Shown: one piece after another, positions 43,736 through 51,137 of the stretch
Layout of the letters: every line of letters begins with the position of its first letter
Position numbering within the stretch: position 1 is the stretch's first letter
Assembly (NCBI RefSeq): GCF_004005935.1
Contig: NZ_SACQ01000001.1
Coordinates: 589,485-653,484 of the forward strand
Length of the DNA: 64,000 nt
From: Neptunomonas marina
GTDB taxonomy: Bacteria > Pseudomonadota > Gammaproteobacteria > Pseudomonadales > Balneatricaceae
Direction: 5' to 3'
The notes under the pieces: model-generated
What the model saw: the letters and a program-made list of their open reading frames with translations, nothing else
Told to the model about the DNA's origin: nothing
Database searches by the model: none
Position numbers and translations under genes: made by a program

Positions 43736-44524
43736 TTATTGTCCTTTGAATTCTGGCTTACGTTTCTCCATGAAGGCAGCAACGCCTTCACGGTAGTCTT
43801 CAGTGCGGCCTGCTAATGTTTGTAAGTCACGCTCGAGATCAAGCTGCTCATCAAAAGAGTTGGTTGCAGATGCTTGAATAGCACGCTTGATAAGCGCCAA
43901 GCCTTTCGTTGGTTGTGTCGCAAAGTGCTGTGCCATAGCACGCGCTTCATCTTGTAGGGCGTCGTCTTCGCATGTCTTCCAGATCATCCCCCACTGCTCA
44001 GCTTGCTCTGCCGAGATCTTGTCGCCAAGCATCGAAAGCGCCATTGCGCGTGCTGGGCCAACCAAGCGTGGTAGCGTCCAAGTACCGCCGCAATCAGGCA
44101 CAAGACCGATCTTGCAAAAAGCTTGGATAAAGGAAGCCGATTTAGCGGCAAGAACGATGTCACAAGCGAAGGCGATGTTGGCGCCAGCACCTGCCGCTAC
44201 GCCGTTCACTGCGCAGATAACTGGCATCTCTAGTGCGCGTAAGCTGCGCAGCAGAGGGCTGTAGTTCTTCTCGATCGATTCACCTAGGTTCGGGCGCTCT
44301 GCTCCTGGGGCGACGTTGCGGTCACTCAAATCTTGGCCGGCGCAGAAGCCGCGGCCATTACCTGTTAACAGCAGGCAGCGTACGGACGCATCTTTTTTCA
44401 CTTCTTTCAGGGCGCTACGCACTTCAGCGTGCATCTGAGTGTTGAAGCTGTTCAGGCTGTCAGGGCGGTTAAGCGTCAGTACGGCAACGCCTTCGGTAAT
44501 TTCAAACTGGATCGTTTCGTATGA
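43736..44524 (-). CDS. paaG: 2-(1,2-epoxy-1,2-dihydrophenyl)acetyl-CoA isomerase PaaG
   Basis: 262 residues of the crotonase family. PaaG turns the ring epoxide into oxepin-CoA and also isomerises a downstream enoyl-CoA. GRGFCAGQDLSDRNV, AVNGVAAGAGANIAFACDIVLAA in parts and IGLVPDCGGTWTLPRLVG are the family motifs; the Asp in VPDCGG replaces the catalytic Glu of hydratases, as expected for PaaG. I start it at ATG 44524 (MSYETIQ). The gene starts 7 nt after the paaF stop and ends 4 nt before paaH. Confidence 0.93.
   Translation of the reverse strand, partial: SYETIQFEITEGVAVLTLNRPDSLNSFNTQMHAEVRSALKEVKKDASVRCLLLTGNGRGFCAGQDLSDRNVAPGAERPNLGESIEKNYSPLLRSLRALEMPVICAVNGVAAGAGANIAFACDIVLAAKSASFIQAFCKIGLVPDCGGTWTLPRLVGPARAMALSMLGDKISAEQAEQWGMIWKTCEDDALQDEARAMAQHFATQPTKGLALIKRAIQASATNSFDEQLDLERDLQTLAGRTEDYREGVAAFMEKRKPEFKGQ
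43742..43784. repeat. direct repeat shared by the 3' ends of paaG and paaF
   Basis: This 43-nt stretch and 44538-44580 are identical over the first 24 nt and nearly so over the rest. Both encode the C-terminal AFMEKRKPEFKG of a crotonase, so the similarity may reflect gene duplication or later conversion. Confidence 0.75.
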
Positions 44525-44531
44525 CATCTTC

Positions 44532-45311
44532 TTATTTTCCTTTGAATTCTGGCTTACGTTTTTCCATAAAGGCAGCAATACCTTCATTACGATCTTGGGT
44601 CGCAGCGAGCATTGTGAACGCTTTGCGTTCGATATTTAAACCACTATCCAACGTGGTTTCATAGGCTTTCAATAGGGATTCTTTAGCAAGGCGGACGGCA
44701 ATCGGTGGCTTGGTTGCAATCTTCTTAGCAAGCTCCATCGCGCGCTCAAAACTGCGTTCTGGGATGGTCACTTCACTAATCAAGCCAAAGTCACGTGCTT
44801 GTTCGGCACTGATAAACTCACCGGATAGTACTAATTGCATCGCCATCGACTTACCAATCGTGCGAATTAAGCGCTGAGTGCCGCCAGCACCTGGAATGAT
44901 GCCTAGGTTGATCTCTGGTTGGCCAAACTGGGCGTTGTCGCCTGCGATAACGATGTCACAGTGCATCACCAGCTCGCAGCCGCCACCAAGGGCAAAGCCA
45001 TTCACAGCCGCAACGATGGGCTTAGGAAATTGAGCGATAGCGCGCCAGTGGGCTGGGCGTGGATCGTTCATGACGCCTACAGCATCCAGCGATGCCATCT
45101 CTTTGATATCGGCTCCTGCAGCGAATACTTTGTCATTGCCGGTGATAAGCACAGCCTTTACGGTTTCGTCGTCTTTCGCCTGCGCGAGAACATCTGCGAT
45201 TTCGCTTAGCAGTTGGGTGCGCAAGGCGTTATATGCCTCTGGGCGATTCAGACGAATTGTTAGTACACCGTCTTGAACACTGTCGACCAAAATATCTTCG
45301 TAGGTTTGCAT
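44532..45311 (-). CDS. paaF: 2,3-dehydroadipyl-CoA hydratase PaaF
   Basis: 259 residues, crotonase family. PaaF hydrates 2,3-dehydroadipyl-CoA. Oxyanion residues are in FAAGADIKEMA and the two catalytic glutamates in NGFALGGGCELVMHCD and QPEINLGIIPGAGGTQRL. It is the first gene of the minus-strand run paaF-G-H-I-J-K, the same order as in Escherichia coli but with no paaABCDE in front. Upstream lies a 426-nt region with an inverted GATAC/GTATC element. Confidence 0.95.
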   Translation of the reverse strand: MQTYEDILVDSVQDGVLTIRLNRPEAYNALRTQLLSEIADVLAQAKDDETVKAVLITGNDKVFAAGADIKEMASLDAVGVMNDPRPAHWRAIAQFPKPIVAAVNGFALGGGCELVMHCDIVIAGDNAQFGQPEINLGIIPGAGGTQRLIRTIGKSMAMQLVLSGEFISAEQARDFGLISEVTIPERSFERAMELAKKIATKPPIAVRLAKESLLKAYETTLDSGLNIERKAFTMLAATQDRNEGIAAFMEKRKPEFKGK

Positions 45312-45737
45312 GAATGTGCGCCTTGTTGTGTTACTTATCGTTATTCGTTGTAGATTACCCTAAAAATGCAAAGGGATACAATATTTATGATTTAAGTCAT
45401 TTATTGTGTATCATTAATTGGCGGTTGCATTTTGTTACAAGTAAGCCGCTTGGTTCTCCATCAAAGTCTATTAATGCTGGGGTTCTGGGCGATTTTTCTC
45501 GGCTCTTCTCATCGTTGGTGGCAACTTTAAGTCGGCTCAGTTTATTAAAATGATACGCACAAGAGGCTTGGGAGGTGCACTGAGTCTTTGCTAGTAAATA
45601 TGCCGAGAAGAGATGTTTATCCTATCACTGAGACGCTTAATGCAAAGGATAGTGGAATACCCTTAGCGTTATGCGTTATAAAGCTCTATGCCACGGCTAT
45701 GTGGCCACTATCTAGTTAGCGAGCAAGGAGAATAATA
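45312..45737. other. 426-nt divergent region between paaF and paaY
   Basis: No convincing gene. It contains the GATAC-N28-GTATC element near the paaF side and an AT-rich stretch around it. The paaY side has no clear operator; a further TGATAC at 45551 has no partner at the same spacing. A 79-codon open frame on the plus strand lacks a ribosome site and family features. Confidence 0.7.
45370..45414 (-). promoter_or_regulatory. candidate PaaX operator upstream of paaF
   Basis: AAAGGGATAC (45370-45379) and GTATCAT (45408-45414) form an inverted GATAC-N28-GTATC pair, 59-103 nt before the paaF start. The same arrangement with 27-nt spacing precedes paaX. Confidence 0.55.
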
Positions 45738-46346
45738 ATGAAGGTTTACCAGATTGATGGCGTCACGCCAGTTATCCATCCAACGGCGTATGTGCATCCA
45801 ACCGCAGTGCTCATCGGAGACGTTATTATTGGGCCGCGTTGTTATGTCGGTCCAGCTGCTTGTTTGCGTGGTGATTTTGGACGCCTAGAGCTGAAAGAGG
45901 GGGCCAATATTCAAGATACCTGCGTGATGCATGGTTTCCCGAACAGCGATACAGTGGTTGAGGAAGATGGCCACATTGGGCACGGTGCTGTGTTGCATGG
46001 CTGCACGGTCAAGCGCAATGCATTGGTTGGCATGAACGCTGTAGTGATGGACGGCGCGGTCGTTGGAGAGTCCTCTATTGTTGCTGCGAGTGCGTTTGTA
46101 AAGGCTAAATTCGAGGTGCCGGCGAAGTCTTTGGTTGCTGGGTCGCCGGCGCGGATTATCCGTGAGCTATCCGAGCAAGAGATTGAGTGGAAATCGAAAG
46201 GCACGGCTCAATATCAAGATCTGGCCGTGCGGAGCCTAAGCACGATGCGCGAAGTTGATGCTTTGACTGAGATTGAACCTGACCGCAAGCGCATGGAAAT
46301 TCCCGAAGACGTTAAGCCACTGTATCAACTCAAAGAGGAAGCATAG
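45738..46346 (+). CDS. paaY: PaaY, gamma-carbonic-anhydrase-fold thioesterase
   Basis: 202 residues of the left-handed beta-helix family. Repeated hexapeptides run through [22 protein letters not shown] and onward in parts; the metal-binding histidines are at HGFPNSD and [11 protein letters not shown]. PaaY hydrolyses the 2-hydroxycyclohepta-CoA dead-end product and so aids induction in Escherichia coli. ATG follows AAGGAG. It is divergent from the paaFGHIJK run, unlike the paaXY order of Escherichia coli. Confidence 0.93.
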   Translation: MKVYQIDGVTPVIHPTAYVHPTAVLIGDVIIGPRCYVGPAACLRGDFGRLELKEGANIQDTCVMHGFPNSDTVVEEDGHIGHGAVLHGCTVKRNALVGMNAVVMDGAVVGESSIVAASAFVKAKFEVPAKSLVAGSPARIIRELSEQEIEWKSKGTAQYQDLAVRSLSTMREVDALTEIEPDRKRMEIPEDVKPLYQLKEEA

Positions 46347-46378
46347 GTTCAATACATGGGCGAGTTCCCACCTTGGAA

Positions 46379-46939
46379 CTAGTCTGCCCCAATATCCGAG
46401 AAATGGGGCCAATTCTTACGAATAACCGGGCTATCCTCACGCCAGCCGTGGCAGGTATTTATGATCGCAGGTTTTGGGTTGCCCGGTTCCCACTCCTTTT
46501 CATCGATACGCACATGATACGTGGCTTGATAGGCCGCTGTGGCGAGTGGGCCGAGCATCTCTAGTAGATGCGTACAACCATTGGTGGCCCCAAAGAGATC
46601 TTTTGTGATTTTGGTAAAGCCCGGTTTTATTTGCAGCCCAACAAGTTTTTTGTAGGCTTCGCTAATCTCCTTACAGTGTTGATAAGGTGTGCTATCCATG
46701 CTTGCCTCTGCCGCCAGAATGTTGAGCTCTAGATCAATAGTGATACGGATCATCATGTCATGAATCGCTTCACCGGCGGGTATCTCACCTGACGCTCGAC
46801 CGTGTGATTTTATGTCGTGGTCTTTTACATCGACGAGGTGGCCTTCGATATCCCAGAGGCCGTCTTGGCGCAGATAGCCTTTGCAGGTGACGGTACGGGT
46901 GTGTTGTTGGACACGTTCGACAGGTGGTGAGAGTGGCAT
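46379..46939 (-). CDS. DUF2889 family protein
   Basis: 186 residues. The pattern HTRTVTCKGYLRQDGLWDIEGHLVDVKDHD (in parts), EIPAGEAIHDMMIRITID and GATNGCTHLLEMLGPLATAAYQA is that of DUF2889, with no known biochemical function. Members are often near aromatic or acyl-CoA catabolic genes, which fits its place between paaY and paaX. I start it at ATG 46939 (MPLSPPV), preceded by GAGAAT. Its own transcription unit: the next gene upstream is 190 nt away. Confidence 0.8.
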   Translation of the reverse strand: MPLSPPVERVQQHTRTVTCKGYLRQDGLWDIEGHLVDVKDHDIKSHGRASGEIPAGEAIHDMMIRITIDLELNILAAEASMDSTPYQHCKEISEAYKKLVGLQIKPGFTKITKDLFGATNGCTHLLEMLGPLATAAYQATYHVRIDEKEWEPGNPKPAIINTCHGWREDSPVIRKNWPHFSDIGAD

Positions 46940-47129
46940 AGTTATTCTCGTTGATTTTGCATAGTTCAAAATAGGAGCTGAAGGCTAAACAGCTTAGCCG
47001 ATATGTGCAAGGTCAAGATGTTGATAAAACAAGTCACGGAGCCTGCAGGGTGGCGGTGTGCTTCAAGCGTCGGGGTATGGTGGACTAGCTAGGCTAGCTG
47101 TTGCCGTGAGTGCGATAGATAATCACATA

Positions 47130-47873
47130 TCACACTAAATAGTGGCTGAGAGCCTTGACCAAGCCAACGCTTGAAAGGGTTAGAAGTAAGATAATAACGC
47201 CCCATTTAAGCTGAGTTTCATCACACGCTTTAAATAGCCGAGCGCCGATAATAACCCCAGCGAGCATAGGCAGCAGCATAATCATGCTTTGAAATAGCAT
47301 CGCTGAGCTATACAGGCCGCGATGTGTCGCTACGCCGATGAAAATAATATCGGTTGCAAAGAAGAAGGCGACCAGCGTAGCGCGCATCATGGCAATGGGT
47401 AGGTTCGCTGCCGCTAAAAACGCGGCGACAGGTAATCCACCCACGGCGGCAGCGCCGTTGCATAACCCTGAAAATAGCCCCAGCGTACCGTAGGCAAACG
47501 CTCCTGTAGCGCCCTTGTAACGCCACCCGGATAGGAGCAATAAGCTCAAGCATAGAATGAGTCCAGAAATGGCTACGCGTAAAAGCTCTGCGGGCAGCAG
47601 TACGAGTGCGGTGATTCCGATAGGCGTCGCAACGGCAGTGCCAAGTAGTAAAAAAGAGAGAGGTCGCCAAGCGATATGGGCCCATATCCCCTTAGCCATC
47701 TGTAAGCTTGCTGCGATTTCAAGCAAGGCAACCATCGGTACGATTTGGCTTGGCGCCAGAAACAGTGTCCCGGCAGCAACCACAAGGCCAGAAAAGCCGA
47801 AGCCAATGCACCCTCTAATGACACCAGCAAACGCAACGATGACGATTAAAGCAACCCATTGTGTTGTCTCCAT
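47130..47873 (-). CDS. TauE/SafE family membrane transporter
   Basis: 247 residues with seven or eight hydrophobic segments and the family repeats GVIRGCIGFGFSGLVVAAG (first half) and LGLFSGLCNGAAAVGGLPVAAFLA (second half). TauE/SafE proteins export or import organosulfur anions such as sulfite or sulfoacetate; other members move different carboxylates. I start it at ATG 47873, with GAGGAG 9 nt upstream. It lies between the DUF2889 gene and paaX on the same strand and may export an aromatic acid or sulfonate; that is inference. Confidence 0.82.
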   Translation of the reverse strand: METTQWVALIVIVAFAGVIRGCIGFGFSGLVVAAGTLFLAPSQIVPMVALLEIAASLQMAKGIWAHIAWRPLSFLLLGTAVATPIGITALVLLPAELLRVAISGLILCLSLLLLSGWRYKGATGAFAYGTLGLFSGLCNGAAAVGGLPVAAFLAAANLPIAMMRATLVAFFFATDIIFIGVATHRGLYSSAMLFQSMIMLLPMLAGVIIGARLFKACDETQLKWGVIILLLTLSSVGLVKALSHYLV

Positions 47874-48034
47874 GCTTGGTTCTCCTCTTGATGGCGCGCT
47901 AGCCAAAGGTTAGTGGTTGCGGGCGTTAGAGGCGTAGATCCAGAATCTAGGCGGGCTTTGGGGCCATTCGATAAGTCATCAGCTGGGGACAGCGCGAAGA
48001 GCAGAGGTTCCCCGCATCATTAGAACTAAGCGCT

Positions 48035-48955
48035 TTAGATACCGCCAAAGCGCTTGTAGAAGTGGGGCGCGGGTTCTGGGAGCGGGCCATCCGCCGTCTC
48101 TTGAGTCGCTGATAGAAACGCTTCAGCAGGCTCATGGATCTTTCGGTAGATATTACGGCACAGTACACGAGCCGATGTACCAACCCAGTCAGCAGGCAAT
48201 AGCTTTTCAGGAAGACGAGGATCTTTAAGCAGCAAGCGGCGGTAGTGATGGATCATCAAAATACGCAGTTGGAAGCACTGCTCAGGGTCTAGCTCGGTCT
48301 CGCCCTCTAGTGCCCGCAGCAGCGGTCTAAAACGATCAAGAAAGGCTTGATAGCCCTGAGAAAGCTCTTCAAGGTTCCAGCACTCGTGCACAAGCTGTTT
48401 CAGCGGAGCTGAGGTAAGATTCTCGATGAGTGAAGCTTTCATATGAATGATATCGTTGCTAACACACAGCTCCTGCAACGTTTCGTTGATCTCAGCCATA
48501 TCGGCCATCGGGTGAGCCATCACTCCGGGCGCAATGTTGCCAAAACCTTGCCACTCCAGCTCTTTTTTCAGCACTTTGCGCAGTTCGTTATCGAGCTGGG
48601 TGTTGATGAGTAGATCCCACTTACCTTGCCATTCGGGGTAGAGTTCGGCGTAAACACGCTTAAATGCACTCTCAAAGCGGCGTCGGCCTGTCTCGGTTAA
48701 GCTGTAATAACTGCGTCTACCCACCTGATTGGAGGTTAACCAGCCATCCTTGGTTAGCCGGAAAATTGATGTACGAACTAAACGCTGATTGAGCCCAAGT
48801 GGCTCAAGTAGCTGAATTAAGCTGCCGAGCCAAACTGACCCACCACGGGGCGCGATTGCATCACCGTAGATCGTGATAATGATAGAGCCACCCCGAATAG
48901 GTCGTTGATTTTTAAACTCTTCAATCAGCTCTTCTGCGTATTTTAGTTTCTTCAT
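48035..48955 (-). CDS. paaX: phenylacetyl-CoA-responsive repressor PaaX
   Basis: 306 residues, close to the 316 of Escherichia coli. PaaX is a GntR-type repressor released by phenylacetyl-CoA. The N-terminal winged helix (about 20-90) contains SLIQLLEPLGLNQRLVRTSIFRLTKDGWL (in parts) and GRRSYYSLTETGRRRFE, followed by the PaaX central and C-terminal domains (ELYPEWQGKWDLLI, DPRLPEKLLPADW). Upstream is an inverted GATAC-N27-GTATC pair like the one before paaF. It is separated from paaY by two other genes. Confidence 0.93.
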   Translation of the reverse strand: MKKLKYAEELIEEFKNQRPIRGGSIIITIYGDAIAPRGGSVWLGSLIQLLEPLGLNQRLVRTSIFRLTKDGWLTSNQVGRRSYYSLTETGRRRFESAFKRVYAELYPEWQGKWDLLINTQLDNELRKVLKKELEWQGFGNIAPGVMAHPMADMAEINETLQELCVSNDIIHMKASLIENLTSAPLKQLVHECWNLEELSQGYQAFLDRFRPLLRALEGETELDPEQCFQLRILMIHHYRRLLLKDPRLPEKLLPADWVGTSARVLCRNIYRKIHEPAEAFLSATQETADGPLPEPAPHFYKRFGGI

Positions 48956-49125
48956 CTGATTCCTGTATCACTTCACTAGAGCGACTCAGTGGGCGTTTTA
49001 ATAACAAAACTATTGCACTCAAAACGTTGTTATAGCGAAAAAACGTAACAAGCACCATATGAGGCACCATTTAATCTGTTCTCTTCGGTCTGATCGCGTA
49101 AAAATTGAGCATAAGCCTAAAGTAT

Positions 49126-49169
49126 AAAGTGATACTCAATAGATGCTGATGTATTCTGTTTTGTATCAT
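49126..49169 (-). promoter_or_regulatory. candidate PaaX operator upstream of paaX
   Basis: AAAGTGATAC (49126-49135) and GTATCAT (49163-49169), an inverted GATAC-N27-GTATC pair about 170-215 nt before paaX. Left and right arms match those upstream of paaF at 9 of 10 and 7 of 7 positions. Confidence 0.55.
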
Positions 49170-49293
49170 ATGATGAAAAACATCAAGACACGGTTTTACG
49201 CAGAACCATATAGTCGTCAGCGTATGGCTATATGGCCGACTCATATTATCTTAGTGTTTGCTAAAGTTGCTTCGCTAATACGTAATTGAAGTC

Positions 49294-49359
49294 TTTCCAG
49301 TTTGGAAAATATCTTCTGCATGAGCTAAAGGTTATCCGTTTAAGTAATTCGGGTATCTT
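49294..49359 (+). promoter_or_regulatory. LysR-type box and promoter of the TRAP operon
   Basis: TTTCC-AGTTT-GGAAA at 49294-49308 is followed by the ATCTTCT core (49311-49317) and, 31 nt after the 27-nt box, by GGTATCTT (49352-49359). TTATCC at 49332 and TATCTT at 49354 can be -35 and -10. The same box, spacing and -10-like element recur before the MBL-fold gene and the hydroxylase. Confidence 0.7.
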
Positions 49360-49387
49360 TTGATAAGCATCAACATTTTTAATGTTG
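49360..49387 (+). repeat. two small hairpins in the TRAP leader
   Basis: TTGAT-AAGC-ATCAA (49360-49373) overlaps CAACATT-TTT-AATGTTG (49371-49387). They lie at the predicted transcript start and exclude each other, so they could stabilise the 5' end or switch. Function unknown. Confidence 0.4.
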
Positions 49388-49545
49388 GGGCCCTGATTAT
49401 GTGATACAAAAAAACCGAGGGTTTACGTGTTTACTGTGCCCAGACAGAACGCATAGCGTTACCTAGCACAGCCGTAGCCCGAAGGATGATTCTAATAACA
49501 AACTAGCCATCAAAGTGGTGGTAATTTAGCCAGGAGAGCAGATCA

Positions 49546-50571
49546 ATGATAAGAAGAAACTTCCTGAAAGTAGCAGGTGCACTGACACTAGGTATGGCAC
49601 TGTCCGGTCAAGCTTCAGCAGAAACCGTTCTGCGTGTAGGCAGCTGGTTGCCACCAACTCACCCACAAAACGCCGTTGTATGGCCAACGTGGTCTAAGTG
49701 GGTTGAAGAAGCTACTGAAGGTCGCGTAAAGGTTAAGGTTGAGTATGGCCTAGGCCACCCGAAGACGATGTTTGACCTTGTGGAAGATGGCGCAATTGAT
49801 GCCAGCTTCAGTTATCACGGTTACGTGCCAGGTCGCTTTAAGTTGACTCAAGGTATCGAGCAGCCATTGCTGGGTGTCAATGCAGAGGCCGCATCTGTAG
49901 CTCACTGGCGTGTGCACAACAAATACTTCGCGAAAGCTGAAGAGCACGATGGCGTTGAGCTGCTGGCGTTGTTTACGCACGGCCCGGGCCAAATCCACAT
50001 GGCTGAACCGATCAAGAGCCTGGCTGATCTTAAGTCTAAGAAAATTCGTCTAGGTGGCGGTGTTCAAGGTGAACTTGGCAAGCGCATGGGCGTGACCGCT
50101 GTGGGCGCACCGGCTCCTAAAGTCTACGAGATGATGCAGCAGGGCGTTATCGATGGCGTATTCATCCCAATGAGTGAGCAAAAGTCACTGCGCTTGAAAG
50201 AAGTTGCGAAGAACGTTGTTCATCTACCAGGCGGTATGTACCTCGGTAGTTTTGCGATGTTCATCAACCCTGATTTCCTAGATGGCCTTAGCCAGAAAGA
50301 TCGTGATGCGGTGATGGCTGTATCCGGCGAGAAGTTGTCGGCAATGGCCGGTAAGGCGTGGGATCAAGGTGACCGCGAGGGTGTTGAGGCTGCTAAGGCT
50401 GATGGCGTAAACATCATCGAAGTGGGCGCTGATGATAGCTTCGCGAAGGAGTTCCGCGAGCTTGTTGAGGGTATGGACGAAGAGTGGATCGAGAGCGTTA
50501 AGAGCCGTAAGGTTGACGCGAAGGCCGCACTTGCAGAGATGCGTGAAATTGCACGTAATTACGGCAAGTAA
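49546..50571 (+). CDS. dctP: TRAP transporter substrate-binding protein DctP
   Basis: 341 residues. The signal peptide starts MIRRNFLKVAGALTLG, a twin-arginine-like motif, cleaved near ASA. The mature part is a DctP-type periplasmic binding protein: WLPPTHPQNAVVWPTW, a central YGLGHPKTMFDLVEDGAIDAS, and the substrate-contact region KSKKIRLGGGVQGELGKRMG with VGAPAPKVYEMMQQGVIDGVF. TRAP transporters use it to deliver organic acids to a sodium-driven membrane pair. It leads dctP-dctQ-dctM. Family members near aromatic genes often carry aromatic or cyclic acids. Confidence 0.92.
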   Translation: MIRRNFLKVAGALTLGMALSGQASAETVLRVGSWLPPTHPQNAVVWPTWSKWVEEATEGRVKVKVEYGLGHPKTMFDLVEDGAIDASFSYHGYVPGRFKLTQGIEQPLLGVNAEAASVAHWRVHNKYFAKAEEHDGVELLALFTHGPGQIHMAEPIKSLADLKSKKIRLGGGVQGELGKRMGVTAVGAPAPKVYEMMQQGVIDGVFIPMSEQKSLRLKEVAKNVVHLPGGMYLGSFAMFINPDFLDGLSQKDRDAVMAVSGEKLSAMAGKAWDQGDREGVEAAKADGVNIIEVGADDSFAKEFRELVEGMDEEWIESVKSRKVDAKAALAEMREIARNYGK

Positions 50572-50582
50572 GGAGTCATTGT

Positions 50583-51098
50583 ATGGCATTTAGTGCCTGG
50601 TTATCAGCGCACTATGAAGAGAAAGGGCCAATCAAATGGTTGGCCTTTGCTCTGGAATTAGTCGCCGCTTTAACGCTGTTCTTTTTGATGATTCTGACTT
50701 GCGCGGATGTCGTAGGTCGCTATTTCTTTGGTAATTCAGTTGATGGTGCAACCGAGCTAACCGAGATCGGTATTGCGGTTCTAGTATTCGCTGAGATGCC
50801 GGTTGTTACTTGGCGCGGTGGTCACGTCGTGGTCGATATTCTGGACCGGATGTGGGGCAATGTTGCTCTTAAAGCATTGGGTTTGCTATCTGCGCTGTTG
50901 ATGTCTGGGTCTTTGTACTATCTAGGTGTGCGCATCTATCAGCTAGCCGAGCGCTCTCTTCGTCGTGAAGAGGTAACAGAGCTGCTCGAGTTGCCAGTCG
51001 GCTACATCGTTCAGTATATCGCTGTGATGAGCTGGCTAACGGCTGCACTAATGATCAGCTACGGCGTCTATCGCCTGTTCACGGAAGAGCGCAGCTGA
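50583..51098 (+). CDS. dctQ: TRAP transporter small membrane subunit DctQ
   Basis: 171 residues with four transmembrane helices, the DctQ layout. Motifs LVAALTLFFLMILTCADVVGRYFFGNSVDGATELTEIGI (in parts) and LVFAEMPVVTWRGGHVVVDIL are typical. It starts 11 nt after the dctP stop, and dctM follows 39 nt after it. DctQ pairs with DctM in the inner membrane. Confidence 0.92.
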   Translation: MAFSAWLSAHYEEKGPIKWLAFALELVAALTLFFLMILTCADVVGRYFFGNSVDGATELTEIGIAVLVFAEMPVVTWRGGHVVVDILDRMWGNVALKALGLLSALLMSGSLYYLGVRIYQLAERSLRREEVTELLELPVGYIVQYIAVMSWLTAALMISYGVYRLFTEERS

Positions 51099-51137
51099 GC
51101 CTGACCTCCAAAGTTTGTGTTTTATAGGTAACTTAGT

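Larger units (their letters stand above)
48956..49545. other. 590-nt divergent region between paaX and the TRAP operon
   Basis: No gene seen. It holds, in order, the paaX-side inverted element (49126-49169), the 27-nt LysR-type box and its promoter (49294-49359), two short hairpins in the predicted TRAP leader (49360-49387), and a lone TGATAC at 49402. The leader of about 180 nt before the TRAP start codon is long and has no open frame of note. Confidence 0.7.

Noticed and set aside
42223-43791. Longer paaH with an N-terminal extension, and a similar one for paaG
   Set aside because: The extensions come from translating the repeated 3' end of the preceding crotonase gene in another frame; internal ATGs with ribosome sites give normal protein starts.
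45314-45553. 79-codon open frame between paaF and paaY
   Set aside because: It lies in the regulatory region, has no ribosome site or family pattern, and overlaps the candidate operator.
45551-45556. Additional TGATAC as a PaaX site for paaY
   Set aside because: No inverted partner at the 27-28 nt spacing seen before paaF and paaX.
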